This document shows positions 1 through 8,462 of a stretch of 19,041 bases of DNA, piece after piece. The notes beneath the pieces are model-generated. The model was not told the origin of the DNA, searched no databases, and saw nothing but the letters and a program-made list of their open reading frames with translations. Position numbers and translations under genes: made by a program. Positions within the stretch are counted from its first letter, which is position 1. Every line of letters starts with the position of its first letter. The DNA is from Bacteroidota bacterium (GTDB lineage Bacteria > Bacteroidota > Bacteroidia > Bacteroidales > Prolixibacteraceae): contig JAEWME010000295.1 in NCBI GenBank assembly GCA_023393265.1, positions 1 to 19,041 on the forward strand, written 5' to 3'.

Positions 1-30
1 TCTTCGTAGGTTCGAATCCTGCTCTCCCCA
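1..30 (+). tRNA. 3' end of a tRNA, probably tRNA-Tyr (cut by window edge)
   Basis: Only the T-arm and the 3' acceptor strand are present. The T-stem GTAGG (6-10) pairs with CCTGC (18-22) around the loop TTCGAAT, followed by acceptor strand TCTCCCC (23-29) and discriminator A30. The partner 5' strand would be GGGGAGA. The preceding TCTTC could be the end of a long variable arm, as in tRNA-Tyr, and in Bacteroidota a tRNA-Tyr often precedes tRNA-Gly. The anticodon lies outside the window, so the identity is an inference. Confidence 0.75.
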
Positions 31-106
31 CAAGTTGAAATTATGAATGATGAATTATAAATGATCAATTGATCAGCAATAATAAATCATCAATAATCAA
101 TCTTAT

Positions 107-179
107 GCGGGAGTAGCTCAGTCGATAGAGCATTAGCCTTCCAAGCTAAGGGTCGCGAGTTTGAATCTCGTCTCCCGCT
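107..179 (+). tRNA. tRNA-Gly (anticodon TCC)
   Basis: This is a complete cloverleaf of 73 nt. Acceptor GCGGGAG (107-113) pairs with CTCCCGC (172-178), and the discriminator is T179. The D-stem is GCTC/GAGC (116-119/128-131). The anticodon stem TTAGC/GCTAA (133-137/145-149) holds the loop CTTCCAA with anticodon TCC at 140-142. The T-stem is GCGAG/CTCGT (155-159/167-171) with loop TTTGAAT. CCA is not encoded. It reads GGA codons, and by wobble possibly GGG. It sits 76 nt after the preceding tRNA and just before a terminator, so it is the last gene of its tRNA operon. Confidence 0.97.
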
Positions 180-185
180 CAACAT

Positions 186-217
186 AACAAAAGCGATCAG
201 AAATGGTCGCTTTTGTT
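186..217 (+). terminator. Intrinsic terminator of the tRNA operon
   Basis: AACAAAAGCGA (186-196) pairs over 11 bp with TCGCTTTTGTT (207-217), with a 10-nt loop. The right arm is T-rich and is followed by GTTTAT. It begins 7 nt after tRNA-Gly. The A-rich left arm means it could also act on the other strand. Confidence 0.75.
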
Positions 218-268
218 GTTTATATCACATTCTGCAAAACATTCCTTTGCGCTTGATTCGTAAACTTC

Positions 269-303
269 AAAAAAAACCGCCACCTGAGAACCAGGCAGCG
301 GTT
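269..303 (-). terminator. Intrinsic terminator after gltD
   Basis: The outer stem is AACCGC (275-280) with GCGGTT (298-303). The inner stem is CCTG (283-286) with CAGG (292-295). Read on the - strand, the hairpin runs into eight T (complement of 269-276). It lies 25 nt beyond the gltD stop codon and closes the gltB-gltD transcription unit. Confidence 0.85.
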
Positions 304-327
304 GGAAATATATACAGTCAGTTAAAT

Positions 328-1752
328 TTATTCTACTGAAAGAAATTCGTCGACATTAGCAGCAGCAACCTTCCCGGCTTCGATGGCTCGAACGACCAGT
401 GACGCTCCGGATTCAACATCGCCGCAAGCAAATATCTTCGGATTTGAAGTCTGTTTCTTAGCGTTCACCTTCACATTTCCCCGAGCGTCATATTCGAGTC
501 CAAGCGAATCGAGCAACCCATTGTGAACCGGCTGTGTGAAACCCATCGACAGCAAAACAAGGTCGACATCGACAATTTCTGACGAACCGGCAACTTCGTT
601 CATTACCCAGCGTCCTGCTTCATCTTTTCCCCATTCAACTGTAACCAGTTCAGCCTGCTTCACTACCCCGTTTTCGCCAATCAGTTGTTTGGTAGAAAGG
701 CTCCAGCGGCGTTCGCAACCTTCAAGATGTGAGCTTGAGGTACGCAGTGTATTGGGCCAATATGGCCACGGATTATTGAGTGCACGCTCGTTTGACGGCT
801 TAGGCAAAATTTCAATCTGGGTTACGCTGGCGGCTTTCTGGCGAACCGAAGTTCCCACACAGTCCGAACCTGTATCACCGCCACCGATAATCAGCACTTT
901 CTTATCTTTTGCCGAGATATTGATTTCTTCAGGAATCGTTTCACCAGCTATTCTGCGATTCTGCTGGGTAAGAAATTCCATTGCGAAATAAACGCCTTTC
1001 AATTCGCGCCCTACCACCGGCAAATCGCGGGGCTGCTCGGCACCATTGGCAAGCACCACGGCATCAAAATCTGCCATTAAACCGTCGACAGTTACATCAA
1101 CACCAACATTTACGTTTGTCCTGAAATTTATTCCTTCATCTACAAAAATAGCCAGACGACGGTCAATCACCGTTTTGCTGAGCTTAAAATCCGGAATACC
1201 AAACCGCAGCAAACCACCGATGGCATTGTTCTTCTCGAACACAGTTACTTCGTGACCAGCCTGATTGAGCAAATCGGCAGCCGAAAGTCCGGCAGGCCCG
1301 GAGCCAATCACAGCCACTTTCTTTCCGGTACGTACCTCCGGCACACGCGGGCGAACAAAACCAAGGTTGAAAGCGTGCTCAACAGTGGACGCTTCGTTCT
1401 CGCGAATTGTTATTGCTTCGTTGTGAATGGCCAACACACACGATTTTTCGCATGGTGCCGGACAAACACGGCCTGTTATTTCAGGAAAACTATTGGTTGA
1501 ATGTAAAATTTCATAAGCGCCTTTCCAGTCGGCTTTGTAAATTAAATCCTGCCATTCCGGAATTTTACTTCCGACAGGACAGCCCCAGTGACAGAAGGGC
1601 ACACCGCAGTCCATACAACGCGATGCCTGATCAATACGGTCTTTGTCGTCGAGGGTTTGTTCAACTTCACCGTAATCGTAAATCCTGTCATTCAGCGGAC
1701 GGTAACCAGCATCTTTTCGTCCGATTAACATGAATCCTTTTGGATTTCCCAT
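328..1752 (-). CDS. gltD: Glutamate synthase (NADPH) small subunit
   Basis: This is the beta subunit of cytosolic GOGAT. It takes electrons from NAD(P)H onto FAD and passes them through iron-sulfur clusters to the large subunit, which makes two glutamates from glutamine plus 2-oxoglutarate. It has 474 residues, normal for the family. The N-terminal ferredoxin-like domain holds cysteines 46, 49, 54, 58 and 97, 101, 105. An FAD-binding GSGPAG (150-155), a second dinucleotide-binding GGGDTG (290-295) and the C-terminal FAD motif around ACGD (442-445) follow in the usual order. The start is ATG, with no upstream alternative needed. It lies 138 nt downstream of gltB on the same strand and is followed by a terminator, so the two are almost certainly co-transcribed. 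Related flavoproteins such as the dihydropyrimidine dehydrogenase N-terminal domain share this fold, but adjacency to gltB settles the call. Confidence 0.97.
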   Translation of the reverse strand: MGNPKGFMLIGRKDAGYRPLNDRIYDYGEVEQTLDDKDRIDQASRCMDCGVPFCHWGCPVGSKIPEWQDLIYKADWKGAYEILHSTNSFPEITGRVCPAPCEKSCVLAIHNEAITIRENEASTVEHAFNLGFVRPRVPEVRTGKKVAVIGSGPAGLSAADLLNQAGHEVTVFEKNNAIGGLLRFGIPDFKLSKTVIDRRLAIFVDEGINFRTNVNVGVDVTVDGLMADFDAVVLANGAEQPRDLPVVGRELKGVYFAMEFLTQQNRRIAGETIPEEINISAKDKKVLIIGGGDTGSDCVGTSVRQKAASVTQIEILPKPSNERALNNPWPYWPNTLRTSSSHLEGCERRWSLSTKQLIGENGVVKQAELVTVEWGKDEAGRWVMNEVAGSSEIVDVDLVLLSMGFTQPVHNGLLDSLGLEYDARGNVKVNAKKQTSNPKIFACGDVESGASLVVRAIEAGKVAAANVDEFLSVE

Positions 1753-1890
1753 GGTATTTTCTTTATTTTTTGCCGATTAAGTTGTCATCGTACCAATCAT
1801 TGTTTTAAACAATTAAATGGCAATCAGCGATGCTACTCAACCGAACGATATTCTTATTTTCAAATAACTTTTTAACTCTCAATTGCTCGC
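1753..1890. other. gltB-gltD spacer with a short interrupted palindrome
   Basis: The 138 nt between the two subunit genes hold no terminator and no recognised gene. One interrupted palindrome is visible: ATTGTTT, one base, AAACAAT (1799-1813). It has no T-tract and may be chance in AT-rich DNA. The lack of a terminator agrees with one transcript covering gltB and gltD. Confidence 0.4.
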
Positions 1891-4800
1891 TTATTCGTGC
1901 CTTGCCGGATCGTCTTCTGTAAGCTGAAGTTTTTTCTCCAGTTCGCGAAGCTTCAATTCTTCGAGCACTTTTTTGTATTCGAAAGGTATCACCTTCACAA
2001 ATTTCGGCAGATATTCGTCCCAGTTGGTAAGCACCTTAGCCGCCAGTGTACTTTGTGTATACAGCAGGTGCTTGTTAATCATATCCTGAAGTTCAATAAT
2101 GTCAGATTTATCTTCAACTGGACCCAACTCAACCAACCCCTTATTGCAGAAATATTCGAAGTTTCCTTCCATGTCGAGCACATAAGCAATACCACCACTC
2201 ATACCAGCAGCAAAATTACGTCCGGTCGTACCAAGTACAACGACGCGTCCGCCGGTCATGTATTCACAGCAATGGTCGCCACTACCTTCAATTACAGCCT
2301 TGGCACCCGAGTTACGCACGCAAAAACGCTCACCTGCAACACCTCGAATGTAGGCTTCACCAGTAGTCGCCCCATAGAAAGACGTGTTTCCGATAATGAT
2401 GTTTTCTTCAGGCGTGAATGTCGATCCTGAAGGCGGAACAACAATGATACGGCCTCCGGACAAGCCTTTACCGATGTAGTCGTTGCAATCACCTTCAAGC
2501 CTGAAGCTTACCCCTTTTACAAGAAATGCGCCGAAACTCTGCCCTGCCGTACCTGAGAAGTTGGCCATAATCGTGTTGTTTGGTAATCCTTCTTCGCCGT
2601 AGCGACGGGAAATTTCGCCTGACAACATGGCTCCAACAGTACGATCGACATTGGTGATGGTATGAGACAACCATACTTTTTCCTTGCTTTTGATGGCTTT
2701 ATTTGCCTCGCGAATCAAAGTATGATCGAGATGCTCCTCTATCGATTTGATATTTGGATAGGTGTTGTGAATATCATGTTTTTTGGCTTCTTCAGGCATA
2801 AAAATAACCTTAGAGAAGTCCATATTTTTCATTTTCCAGTTCAGCACTTCATTGTTCTGCTCCAGCAAATCGGCTCTACCTACAATCTCTTCGAAAGTGG
2901 TGAAGCCCATTTCTGCAAGATGCTCGCGAACTTCTTCGGCAATGAAACGGAAGAAATTGATGGCGTATTCCGAACGCCCGATGAAGCGCTTGCGCAAAGT
3001 CTCATCCTGCGTGGCAATACCCGCAGGGCAGGTATTGAGGTGACATTTACGCATCATTATACAACCAAGTGTGATGAGCGCTGAAGTTGAGAAACCAAAC
3101 TCTTCGGCACCTAAAAGGCCCATGATAATTACATCACGACCAGTTTTCAACTGACCGTCAACCTGCAATTTCACACGACCGCGAAGGTTGTTCATCACCA
3201 GTGTCTGTTGTGTTTCAGAAATACCTAACTCAGCAGGCAAACCAGCAAATTTAATAGAACTTGCAGGGCTGGCTCCGGTTCCGCCTTCGCATCCCGAAAT
3301 AATAATCACATCAGAGAATGCTTTCGCTACACCGGCAGCAATCGTACCCACTCCATTTTCGGCAACCAGTTTCACCGAAACTTTAGCCTTCGGGTTGGTT
3401 ACTTTCAGGTCGTAAATCAACTGGGCAAGGTCCTCAATCGAATAAATATCGTGGTGCGGCGGAGGCGAAATCAGCGTGATGCCAGGCGTTGAATTACGCA
3501 GCTTGGCAATGATCTGGTTTACCTTAAACCCAGGCAACTGACCACCTTCACCAGGTTTTGCACCCTGAGCAATTTTAATCTGAAGTTCATCGGCATTTAC
3601 CAGATAATTATTGGTTACCCCAAAACGACCCGATGCAACCTGCTTAATAGAGCTTCTTTTGTTCGTTTTAAAACGTTCGGCATCTTCACCACCTTCGCCT
3701 GTATTACTTCGACCGCCAATGGTATTCATGGCAACCGCAAGTGCCTCATGGGCTTCTTTACTGATTGACCCGTAAGACATGGCACCGGTAACAAAACGCT
3801 TCATGATACGCTCGGCAGGTTCAACCTGCGAAATATCAATCGGACTACGTTTGTACTTCAGGCAACCTCGGATGAAAGTAGGTTTTGAGTTTTCGGCATC
3901 CACTTTTCGGCTGAATTCCTTGAACACACTGTAATCATTCGTGCGTGTAGCCCATTGAAGCAGCCCAATGGTTTCGGGATTCCATGCGTGATGTTCGCCA
4001 TATTTGCGATAATGATAAGTTCCGAAACTTTCGAAAAGCACAGAATTGCTCTGGTTTCTCTTTTTACTGAAAGCTTCCTTATGAAACATCAGTGTTTCAC
4101 GGCAGATTTCCTCGAAACTGATACCACTGAATTTTGAAGCTGTTCCGGTGAAATATTTATTAATAAGTTCTGAGCTGATTCCAATTGCTTCGAAAAGCTG
4201 GCAACCATGATAGCTTCGCAGGGTTGAAATACCCATTTTCGAGAGGATTTTCAGCAAACCTTTATCAATCGATTTGATGTAGTTGTGTCGCGCTTCGGCA
4301 TAATCCATCTTGATTTCGCCGCTTTTTACAAGCTCGTCGATGGCAGCAAATGCCATGTATGGATTTACAACGCTGGCTCCATATCCAAACAGCAAAGCGA
4401 AATGCGAAACTTCCCGTGGCTCAGCCGTTTCGACGATGATACCAATCTGCATTCTCTTCTGAGTCTGGATAAGGTGGTGGTGCACAGCAGCAACAGCCAG
4501 TAGTGAAGGAATTGGTGCAAATTCATCAGAAATACCACGGTCGGACAGAATAATGAAGTTTTTCTTGTCGTCAACTGCTTTTTCCGCCTGTTGCAACAAA
4601 CCTTCAAATGCTTTCACAAAACCTTCAGTCCCTTCTTTCACCGCAAAAACCATCGGGATTGTTGCATGAGAGAATTGCTCATGTTTCAGATCCTTGATTT
4701 TGCCAAGGTCGGTATTGGTAATGATTGGATCGTCGAACTTAATCAGTTTGGCGTGCTCGGGAGATTCATCCAGAATATTTGAATGAAGCGAGCCGATGTA

Positions 4801-6417
4801 ATTTGTCAGCGACATGACCAGTCCCTCACGAATCGAATCAATCGGCGGGTTGGTAACCTGTGCAAAAACCTGACGGAAATAATTGAAAAAACGTTGTGGT
4901 TTTTCGGAGAAACAAGCCAGCGGCGTGTCGTTACCCATCGAACTGGTTGGCTCGGCACCTGTAACTGCCATCGGTTTAATGATCATCTCCATATCTTCCT
5001 TCGAATATCCAAATACTTTGGCAAACGTAGGGAATTGATCGCCCAGCGAAGAGCTTACACGCTGCTTCACTTCTATGTCTTCCATAATCAGGCGGTTTTC
5101 TTTCAGCCAGTTTCCATAAGGTGCGCGGGAACTCAACTGCGCTTTCACTTCCTTATCTGGAATAATAATACCAAGTTTGGTGTCGACCAACAGAATTTTT
5201 CCCGGACGCAACCTTCCCTTTTCCTTAATTTCTTCAGGAGCAAAAGTCTGAACGCCTACTTCGGATCCCATCACGATCATGTCGTTCTTGGTAATCACAA
5301 ACCTGGAAGGACGTAATCCGTTGCGGTCGAGCGTTCCGCCAATGTAACGGCCATCAGAAAATACCATAGAGGCTGGGCCATCCCATGGTTCCATGATGGT
5401 TGAGTGATATTCGTAAAATGCTTTTAAACTATCAGGAATAGGATTTTTTGAATTAAATGACTCCGGAATCATCATACACAACACATGCGGAAGCGTGCGC
5501 CCACTTTGATGCAAAAACTCAAGCGCATTGTCAAATGATGCAGAATCTGATTTGTTCGGCTCAATGGTTGGGAAAAGCTTTGAAAGTTCTTCTCCAAAAA
5601 CCTCCGATTTAAGAAGTGCTTCTCTGGCCTGCATCCACATGCGGTTACCTTTGATGGTATTAATTTCGCCATTATGCGCAATCATACGGAAAGGCTGAGC
5701 CAAATCCCATGTAGGAAATGTATTTGTACTGAAACGGGAGTGAACCAATGCGATGGCACTGGTAAACTTCGGATGCGACAAATCTTTATAATATTCCCGT
5801 AATTGTCCGGGAGTGAGCATCCCTTTATAGATGATTGTTTTAGTCGATAAACTTGGAATGTAGAAAGCACCTTTAAATTTCAGGTTCGATTTCCTGATCT
5901 CACTTTCAGCCTGTTTTCGGACCAGGTACAACTTGCGCTCCAGAATTTCCTGCTCCAGATTTGCTCTTATAAAAACCTGACGAACATAAGGTTCTGTCAT
6001 TTTAGCAATTTCTCCGGGGGCGGAGTTATCAACTGCAACATCATTATACTGTATCAATTCAAGATCTTCCTGCTGAATATATTTGGTCAATATTTCCTGG
6101 CAGGCAGCAGCTTCCTCCCTGTTTTGCGGGAGAAAAATCAAACCAGTACCAAATTTACCGGATTCAGGAATGTTCACTTTCAGAACTTCCTTGATATACT
6201 GATCCGGTATCTGCATTAAAATACCGGCTCCGTCACCAGTCTTGTTGTCAGCACTGGTGGCGCCGCGGTGATCCATGTTCTCAAGAACCTCTAATCCCCT
6301 CTCGATAATGTCGTGCGATTTTTCGCCTTTGATATGGGCGACAAAACCGATTCCACAATTATCGTGCTCATTGGCTGGATCATACAACCCCTGCGCTTTT
6401 GGCAATCCTAAACTCAT
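1891..6417 (-). CDS. gltB: Glutamate synthase (NADPH) large subunit
   Basis: This alpha subunit of GOGAT hydrolyses glutamine, channels ammonia to an FMN site and forms glutamate from 2-oxoglutarate. With the chosen start the product is 1508 residues, typical of the family. Domains in order are a class-II glutamine amidotransferase starting at Cys21 (sequence DNCGIGF), a central domain, the FMN-binding TIM barrel with the 3Fe-4S cysteines near 1119, 1125 and 1130 (within GCIMMRKCHLNTCPAG), and the C-terminal beta-helix with Gly-rich repeats. The nucleophile Cys must become N-terminal, so about 20 residues are expected to be removed. The frame stays open back to a TTG at 6459, but the ATG at 6415-6417 gives the usual short propeptide and is preferred. 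gltD follows on the same strand. Confidence 0.97.
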   Translation of the reverse strand: MSLGLPKAQGLYDPANEHDNCGIGFVAHIKGEKSHDIIERGLEVLENMDHRGATSADNKTGDGAGILMQIPDQYIKEVLKVNIPESGKFGTGLIFLPQNREEAAACQEILTKYIQQEDLELIQYNDVAVDNSAPGEIAKMTEPYVRQVFIRANLEQEILERKLYLVRKQAESEIRKSNLKFKGAFYIPSLSTKTIIYKGMLTPGQLREYYKDLSHPKFTSAIALVHSRFSTNTFPTWDLAQPFRMIAHNGEINTIKGNRMWMQAREALLKSEVFGEELSKLFPTIEPNKSDSASFDNALEFLHQSGRTLPHVLCMMIPESFNSKNPIPDSLKAFYEYHSTIMEPWDGPASMVFSDGRYIGGTLDRNGLRPSRFVITKNDMIVMGSEVGVQTFAPEEIKEKGRLRPGKILLVDTKLGIIIPDKEVKAQLSSRAPYGNWLKENRLIMEDIEVKQRVSSSLGDQFPTFAKVFGYSKEDMEMIIKPMAVTGAEPTSSMGNDTPLACFSEKPQRFFNYFRQVFAQVTNPPIDSIREGLVMSLTNYIGSLHSNILDESPEHAKLIKFDDPIITNTDLGKIKDLKHEQFSHATIPMVFAVKEGTEGFVKAFEGLLQQAEKAVDDKKNFIILSDRGISDEFAPIPSLLAVAAVHHHLIQTQKRMQIGIIVETAEPREVSHFALLFGYGASVVNPYMAFAAIDELVKSGEIKMDYAEARHNYIKSIDKGLLKILSKMGISTLRSYHGCQLFEAIGISSELINKYFTGTASKFSGISFEEICRETLMFHKEAFSKKRNQSNSVLFESFGTYHYRKYGEHHAWNPETIGLLQWATRTNDYSVFKEFSRKVDAENSKPTFIRGCLKYKRSPIDISQVEPAERIMKRFVTGAMSYGSISKEAHEALAVAMNTIGGRSNTGEGGEDAERFKTNKRSSIKQVASGRFGVTNNYLVNADELQIKIAQGAKPGEGGQLPGFKVNQIIAKLRNSTPGITLISPPPHHDIYSIEDLAQLIYDLKVTNPKAKVSVKLVAENGVGTIAAGVAKAFSDVIIISGCEGGTGASPASSIKFAGLPAELGISETQQTLVMNNLRGRVKLQVDGQLKTGRDVIIMGLLGAEEFGFSTSALITLGCIMMRKCHLNTCPAGIATQDETLRKRFIGRSEYAINFFRFIAEEVREHLAEMGFTTFEEIVGRADLLEQNNEVLNWKMKNMDFSKVIFMPEEAKKHDIHNTYPNIKSIEEHLDHTLIREANKAIKSKEKVWLSHTITNVDRTVGAMLSGEISRRYGEEGLPNNTIMANFSGTAGQSFGAFLVKGVSFRLEGDCNDYIGKGLSGGRIIVVPPSGSTFTPEENIIIGNTSFYGATTGEAYIRGVAGERFCVRNSGAKAVIEGSGDHCCEYMTGGRVVVLGTTGRNFAAGMSGGIAYVLDMEGNFEYFCNKGLVELGPVEDKSDIIELQDMINKHLLYTQSTLAAKVLTNWDEYLPKFVKVIPFEYKKVLEELKLRELEKKLQLTEDDPARHE

Positions 6418-6810
6418 TTCTTTTGTTTTATTTATTTCTAATCGGCTAAAAGCAATCAACCTGGCAAAAATTATTCATTCAGAACAAATTGCCTTACTTA
6501 ATCTAAAAATTTATAAGCAAATCAATCCTTTTCCTTACGAACTGAAAGCGAAAGTAGTGATTTTTAGAGAAAACTCAAATCTTATTAAGGCAAGGAAACA
6601 TTGAAAAGATATTAATTCTTCGCCAATTAAACAAACTCAAAAATTCAACAGCCAACCATTCAACAAATTACAGCATTCATTGACAATTAGTCACAAATTC
6701 TTCCGAAAGCAAAAAATAACGATAAATTAACAGAAATAAACCATTCAGAAGGATAAAAATGAAAGTTTCTCCCTTTTTGATTCATTTTTTCGCAAAATAG
6801 AACCAAATTT
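6418..6810. other. AT-rich intergenic region between argH and gltB
   Basis: This 393-nt gap holds no convincing gene on either strand. It must contain the gltB leader and probably its promoter, but I find no exact TAnnTTTG on the - strand; the closest string, TAATTTTTG, has one extra base. No hairpin with a T-tract is visible after argH, so readthrough from argH into gltB cannot be excluded. An 8-bp direct repeat ATTCAACA occurs at 6643-6650 and 6658-6665 with a 15-bp period. Confidence 0.5.
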
Positions 6811-8154
6811 TCAGAAATTATTGCTTTCGAGTAAATTTTTGAAAGCTTCATCAACCTGTTGCCGGTTGTATCCTGAAATGACCTTCTCCATTTTACTTTC
6901 GATTTCAGGCAGGCACAAATTGCCGATGGAACCTTCATGCGAATGGCTAATTGTTTTCTCAGGCTCGTAGCTACCCTCAACGATTTGTTTTCCAATCTGC
7001 TTGTAAGCGTCGCGGAAGGGAACACCTTGCTGAACAAGCTTATTGACATCCTCAACCGAAAAAACATATTTATATCTCACATCGTCCAGCAGGTTATCTT
7101 TTGCACTCATGTGATCGATTGCAAAACCGGCAATACGAATGCAATCAGTTAACTCGCCAAACGCAGGCAAAAAAACTTCTTTCAAGATCTGCAAATCGCG
7201 AAAATATCCGCTGGGCAGATTATTAATCATCAAACTAATTTGATAGGGAACCGACTGAATTTTGTTGCAATGAGAACGGACCAATTCAAATACATCTGGA
7301 TTCTTTTTGTGGGGCATGATGCTTGAACCAGTTGTGAGTTCATCCGGAAGCGAAACAAAACCAAAATTCTGGCTCATGAACAGGCAAACATCAAAGGCCA
7401 GCTTTGAAATGGTAGCAGCAATTGACGATAGCGCAAAGGCAACTGTTTTCTCCATCTTTCCGCGACCCATCTGCGCATAAACGACATTATAATTCATTGA
7501 ATCGAAGCCAAGCAAATCGGTGGTCATTTGACGATTGAGCGGAAAAGAAGAACCGTAGCCAGCAGCAGAACCCAACGGATTTTGGTTGGTAACCTGGTAG
7601 GCAGCCTGAAGTAATACCAAATCATCAACCAGGCTTTCGGCATAAGCACTAAACCATAGACCAAACGACGACGGCATAGCAACTTGTAAATGAGTGTAGC
7701 CCGGCATCAAAATAGTTTTGGTAGCCTCCGCCTTTGCCATCAGCTTTTTAAAAAGCTCCTCAACTTCTTCAACAAGCGTCAGTATTTCGGATCGGGTAAA
7801 AAGCTTCAAATCCAGTAAAACCTGATCGTTTCGCGAGCGGCCGCTGTGTATTTTTTTTCCTGTGTCTCCCAACTTTTCAGTCAGCAACATCTCTACCTGC
7901 GAATGCACATCCTCAACACCGGGTTCAATTTTAAACGCTCCGGACTCAATCACTCCAAAAATTTCTCTCAGTCCGGACAGAAGGCTTTTTAATTCTTCTG
8001 CACTCAATAAGTCTATCGACTCGAGCATTATGGCGTGGGCCATTGATCCCAAAACATCATACTTTGCCAAAAACAGATCCATTTCCCTGTCTTTTCCAAC
8101 AGTAAAATTCTCAATTAGCGAATTAACGGCGGTGCCTTTATCCCAAAGTTTCAT
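6811..8154 (-). CDS. argH: Argininosuccinate lyase
   Basis: This cytosolic enzyme performs the last step of arginine synthesis, splitting argininosuccinate into arginine and fumarate. The product is 447 residues, close to the family norm. It belongs to the fumarase/aspartase superfamily. The substrate-binding HSGRSRNDQ lies at 103-111, the likely catalytic His155 sits in GYTHLQ, and the superfamily signature GSSIMPHKKNP with the catalytic serine loop is at 276-286. The start is the ATG at 8152-8154, giving MKLWDKG as in homologues; the longer frame to a GTG at 8199 adds 15 residues unlike the family. It lies upstream of gltB on the same strand. No other arg genes are visible, so it is separated from the rest of the pathway here. 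Confidence 0.96.
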   Translation of the reverse strand: MKLWDKGTAVNSLIENFTVGKDREMDLFLAKYDVLGSMAHAIMLESIDLLSAEELKSLLSGLREIFGVIESGAFKIEPGVEDVHSQVEMLLTEKLGDTGKKIHSGRSRNDQVLLDLKLFTRSEILTLVEEVEELFKKLMAKAEATKTILMPGYTHLQVAMPSSFGLWFSAYAESLVDDLVLLQAAYQVTNQNPLGSAAGYGSSFPLNRQMTTDLLGFDSMNYNVVYAQMGRGKMEKTVAFALSSIAATISKLAFDVCLFMSQNFGFVSLPDELTTGSSIMPHKKNPDVFELVRSHCNKIQSVPYQISLMINNLPSGYFRDLQILKEVFLPAFGELTDCIRIAGFAIDHMSAKDNLLDDVRYKYVFSVEDVNKLVQQGVPFRDAYKQIGKQIVEGSYEPEKTISHSHEGSIGNLCLPEIESKMEKVISGYNRQQVDEAFKNLLESNNF

Positions 8155-8192
8155 TCGTACAAATCTTTGCTTAATATTCTTTAAATCCGAAA

Positions 8193-8252
8193 TCAACACG
8201 ATCTTTTCTCACGTCGCATCAACCTCTCTAAACAACCTCTTATTTCGACCAT
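8193..8252 (-). promoter_or_regulatory. Possible arginine-rich leader peptide frame before argH
   Basis: An ATG at 8250-8252 opens a 19-codon frame ending in TGA at 8193-8195, 38 nt before the argH ATG. Five of its 19 codons encode arginine (positions 5, 10, 13, 14 and 17), using AGA, AGG, CGA, CGT and AGA. Leader peptides rich in the end product are known from amino-acid operons that use ribosome-mediated attenuation. Here no clear terminator/antiterminator pair is visible between the frame and argH, and short frames arise by chance, so this is a weak candidate. Confidence 0.2.
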
Positions 8253-8313
8253 GGGCCGAATATTTCAGGGTTAATCTACTTTATGAACGGATTGCTGCTC
8301 TTTTGCAATTGGT

Positions 8314-8321
8314 CAAAGATA
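8314..8321 (-). promoter_or_regulatory. Candidate -7 element for argH
   Basis: The - strand reads TATCTTTG, an exact match to the Bacteroidota -7 consensus TAnnTTTG. No good -33 TTTG at the ideal distance is visible. If used, transcription would start near 8306, giving a leader of about 150 nt that includes the arginine-rich frame. Confidence 0.4.
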
Positions 8322-8431
8322 CTTCAAATTCAGTAACAATTCATTTAATTAAGAACTGGTTCTTTTCAAAATGGCAGGACATGCCCTGAATAAACTGACA
8401 ATCAATAAATATAACAGCAATCAGCTTTTAC

Positions 8432-8439
8432 TATCTTTA
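8432..8439 (+). promoter_or_regulatory. Candidate -7 element for the DUF1003 gene
   Basis: TATCTTTA matches TAnnTTTG at all but the last base and lies 23 nt before the ATG at 8463. That spacing suits the short leaders common in Bacteroidota. No clear -33 element is visible. Confidence 0.4.
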
Positions 8440-8462
8440 CCAGTGATTTAAATTCAAAAGCA

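Larger units (their letters stand above)
8155..8462. other. Divergent region between argH and the DUF1003 gene
   Basis: This 308-nt region separates two divergently transcribed genes and should hold both promoters. A - strand TATCTTTG lies at 8314-8321 and a + strand TATCTTTA at 8432-8439; both are listed separately. An arginine-rich short frame lies in the presumed argH leader (8193-8252). Apart from these I see no conserved gene. The open + strand frame that enters from inside argH is an antisense shadow. Confidence 0.5.

Noticed and set aside
6418..6459. A 14-residue N-terminal extension of GltB from a TTG
   Set aside because: The ATG at 6415-6417 gives the usual short propeptide before the nucleophile Cys, and nothing supports the TTG.
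8155..8199. A 15-residue N-terminal extension of ArgH from a GTG
   Set aside because: Homologues begin at MKLW; the GTG overlaps the end of the leader frame and has no support.
7862..8389. A 175-codon + strand frame running from inside argH to 8389
   Set aside because: Most of it is the antisense of argH codons; the product has no recognisable domain.
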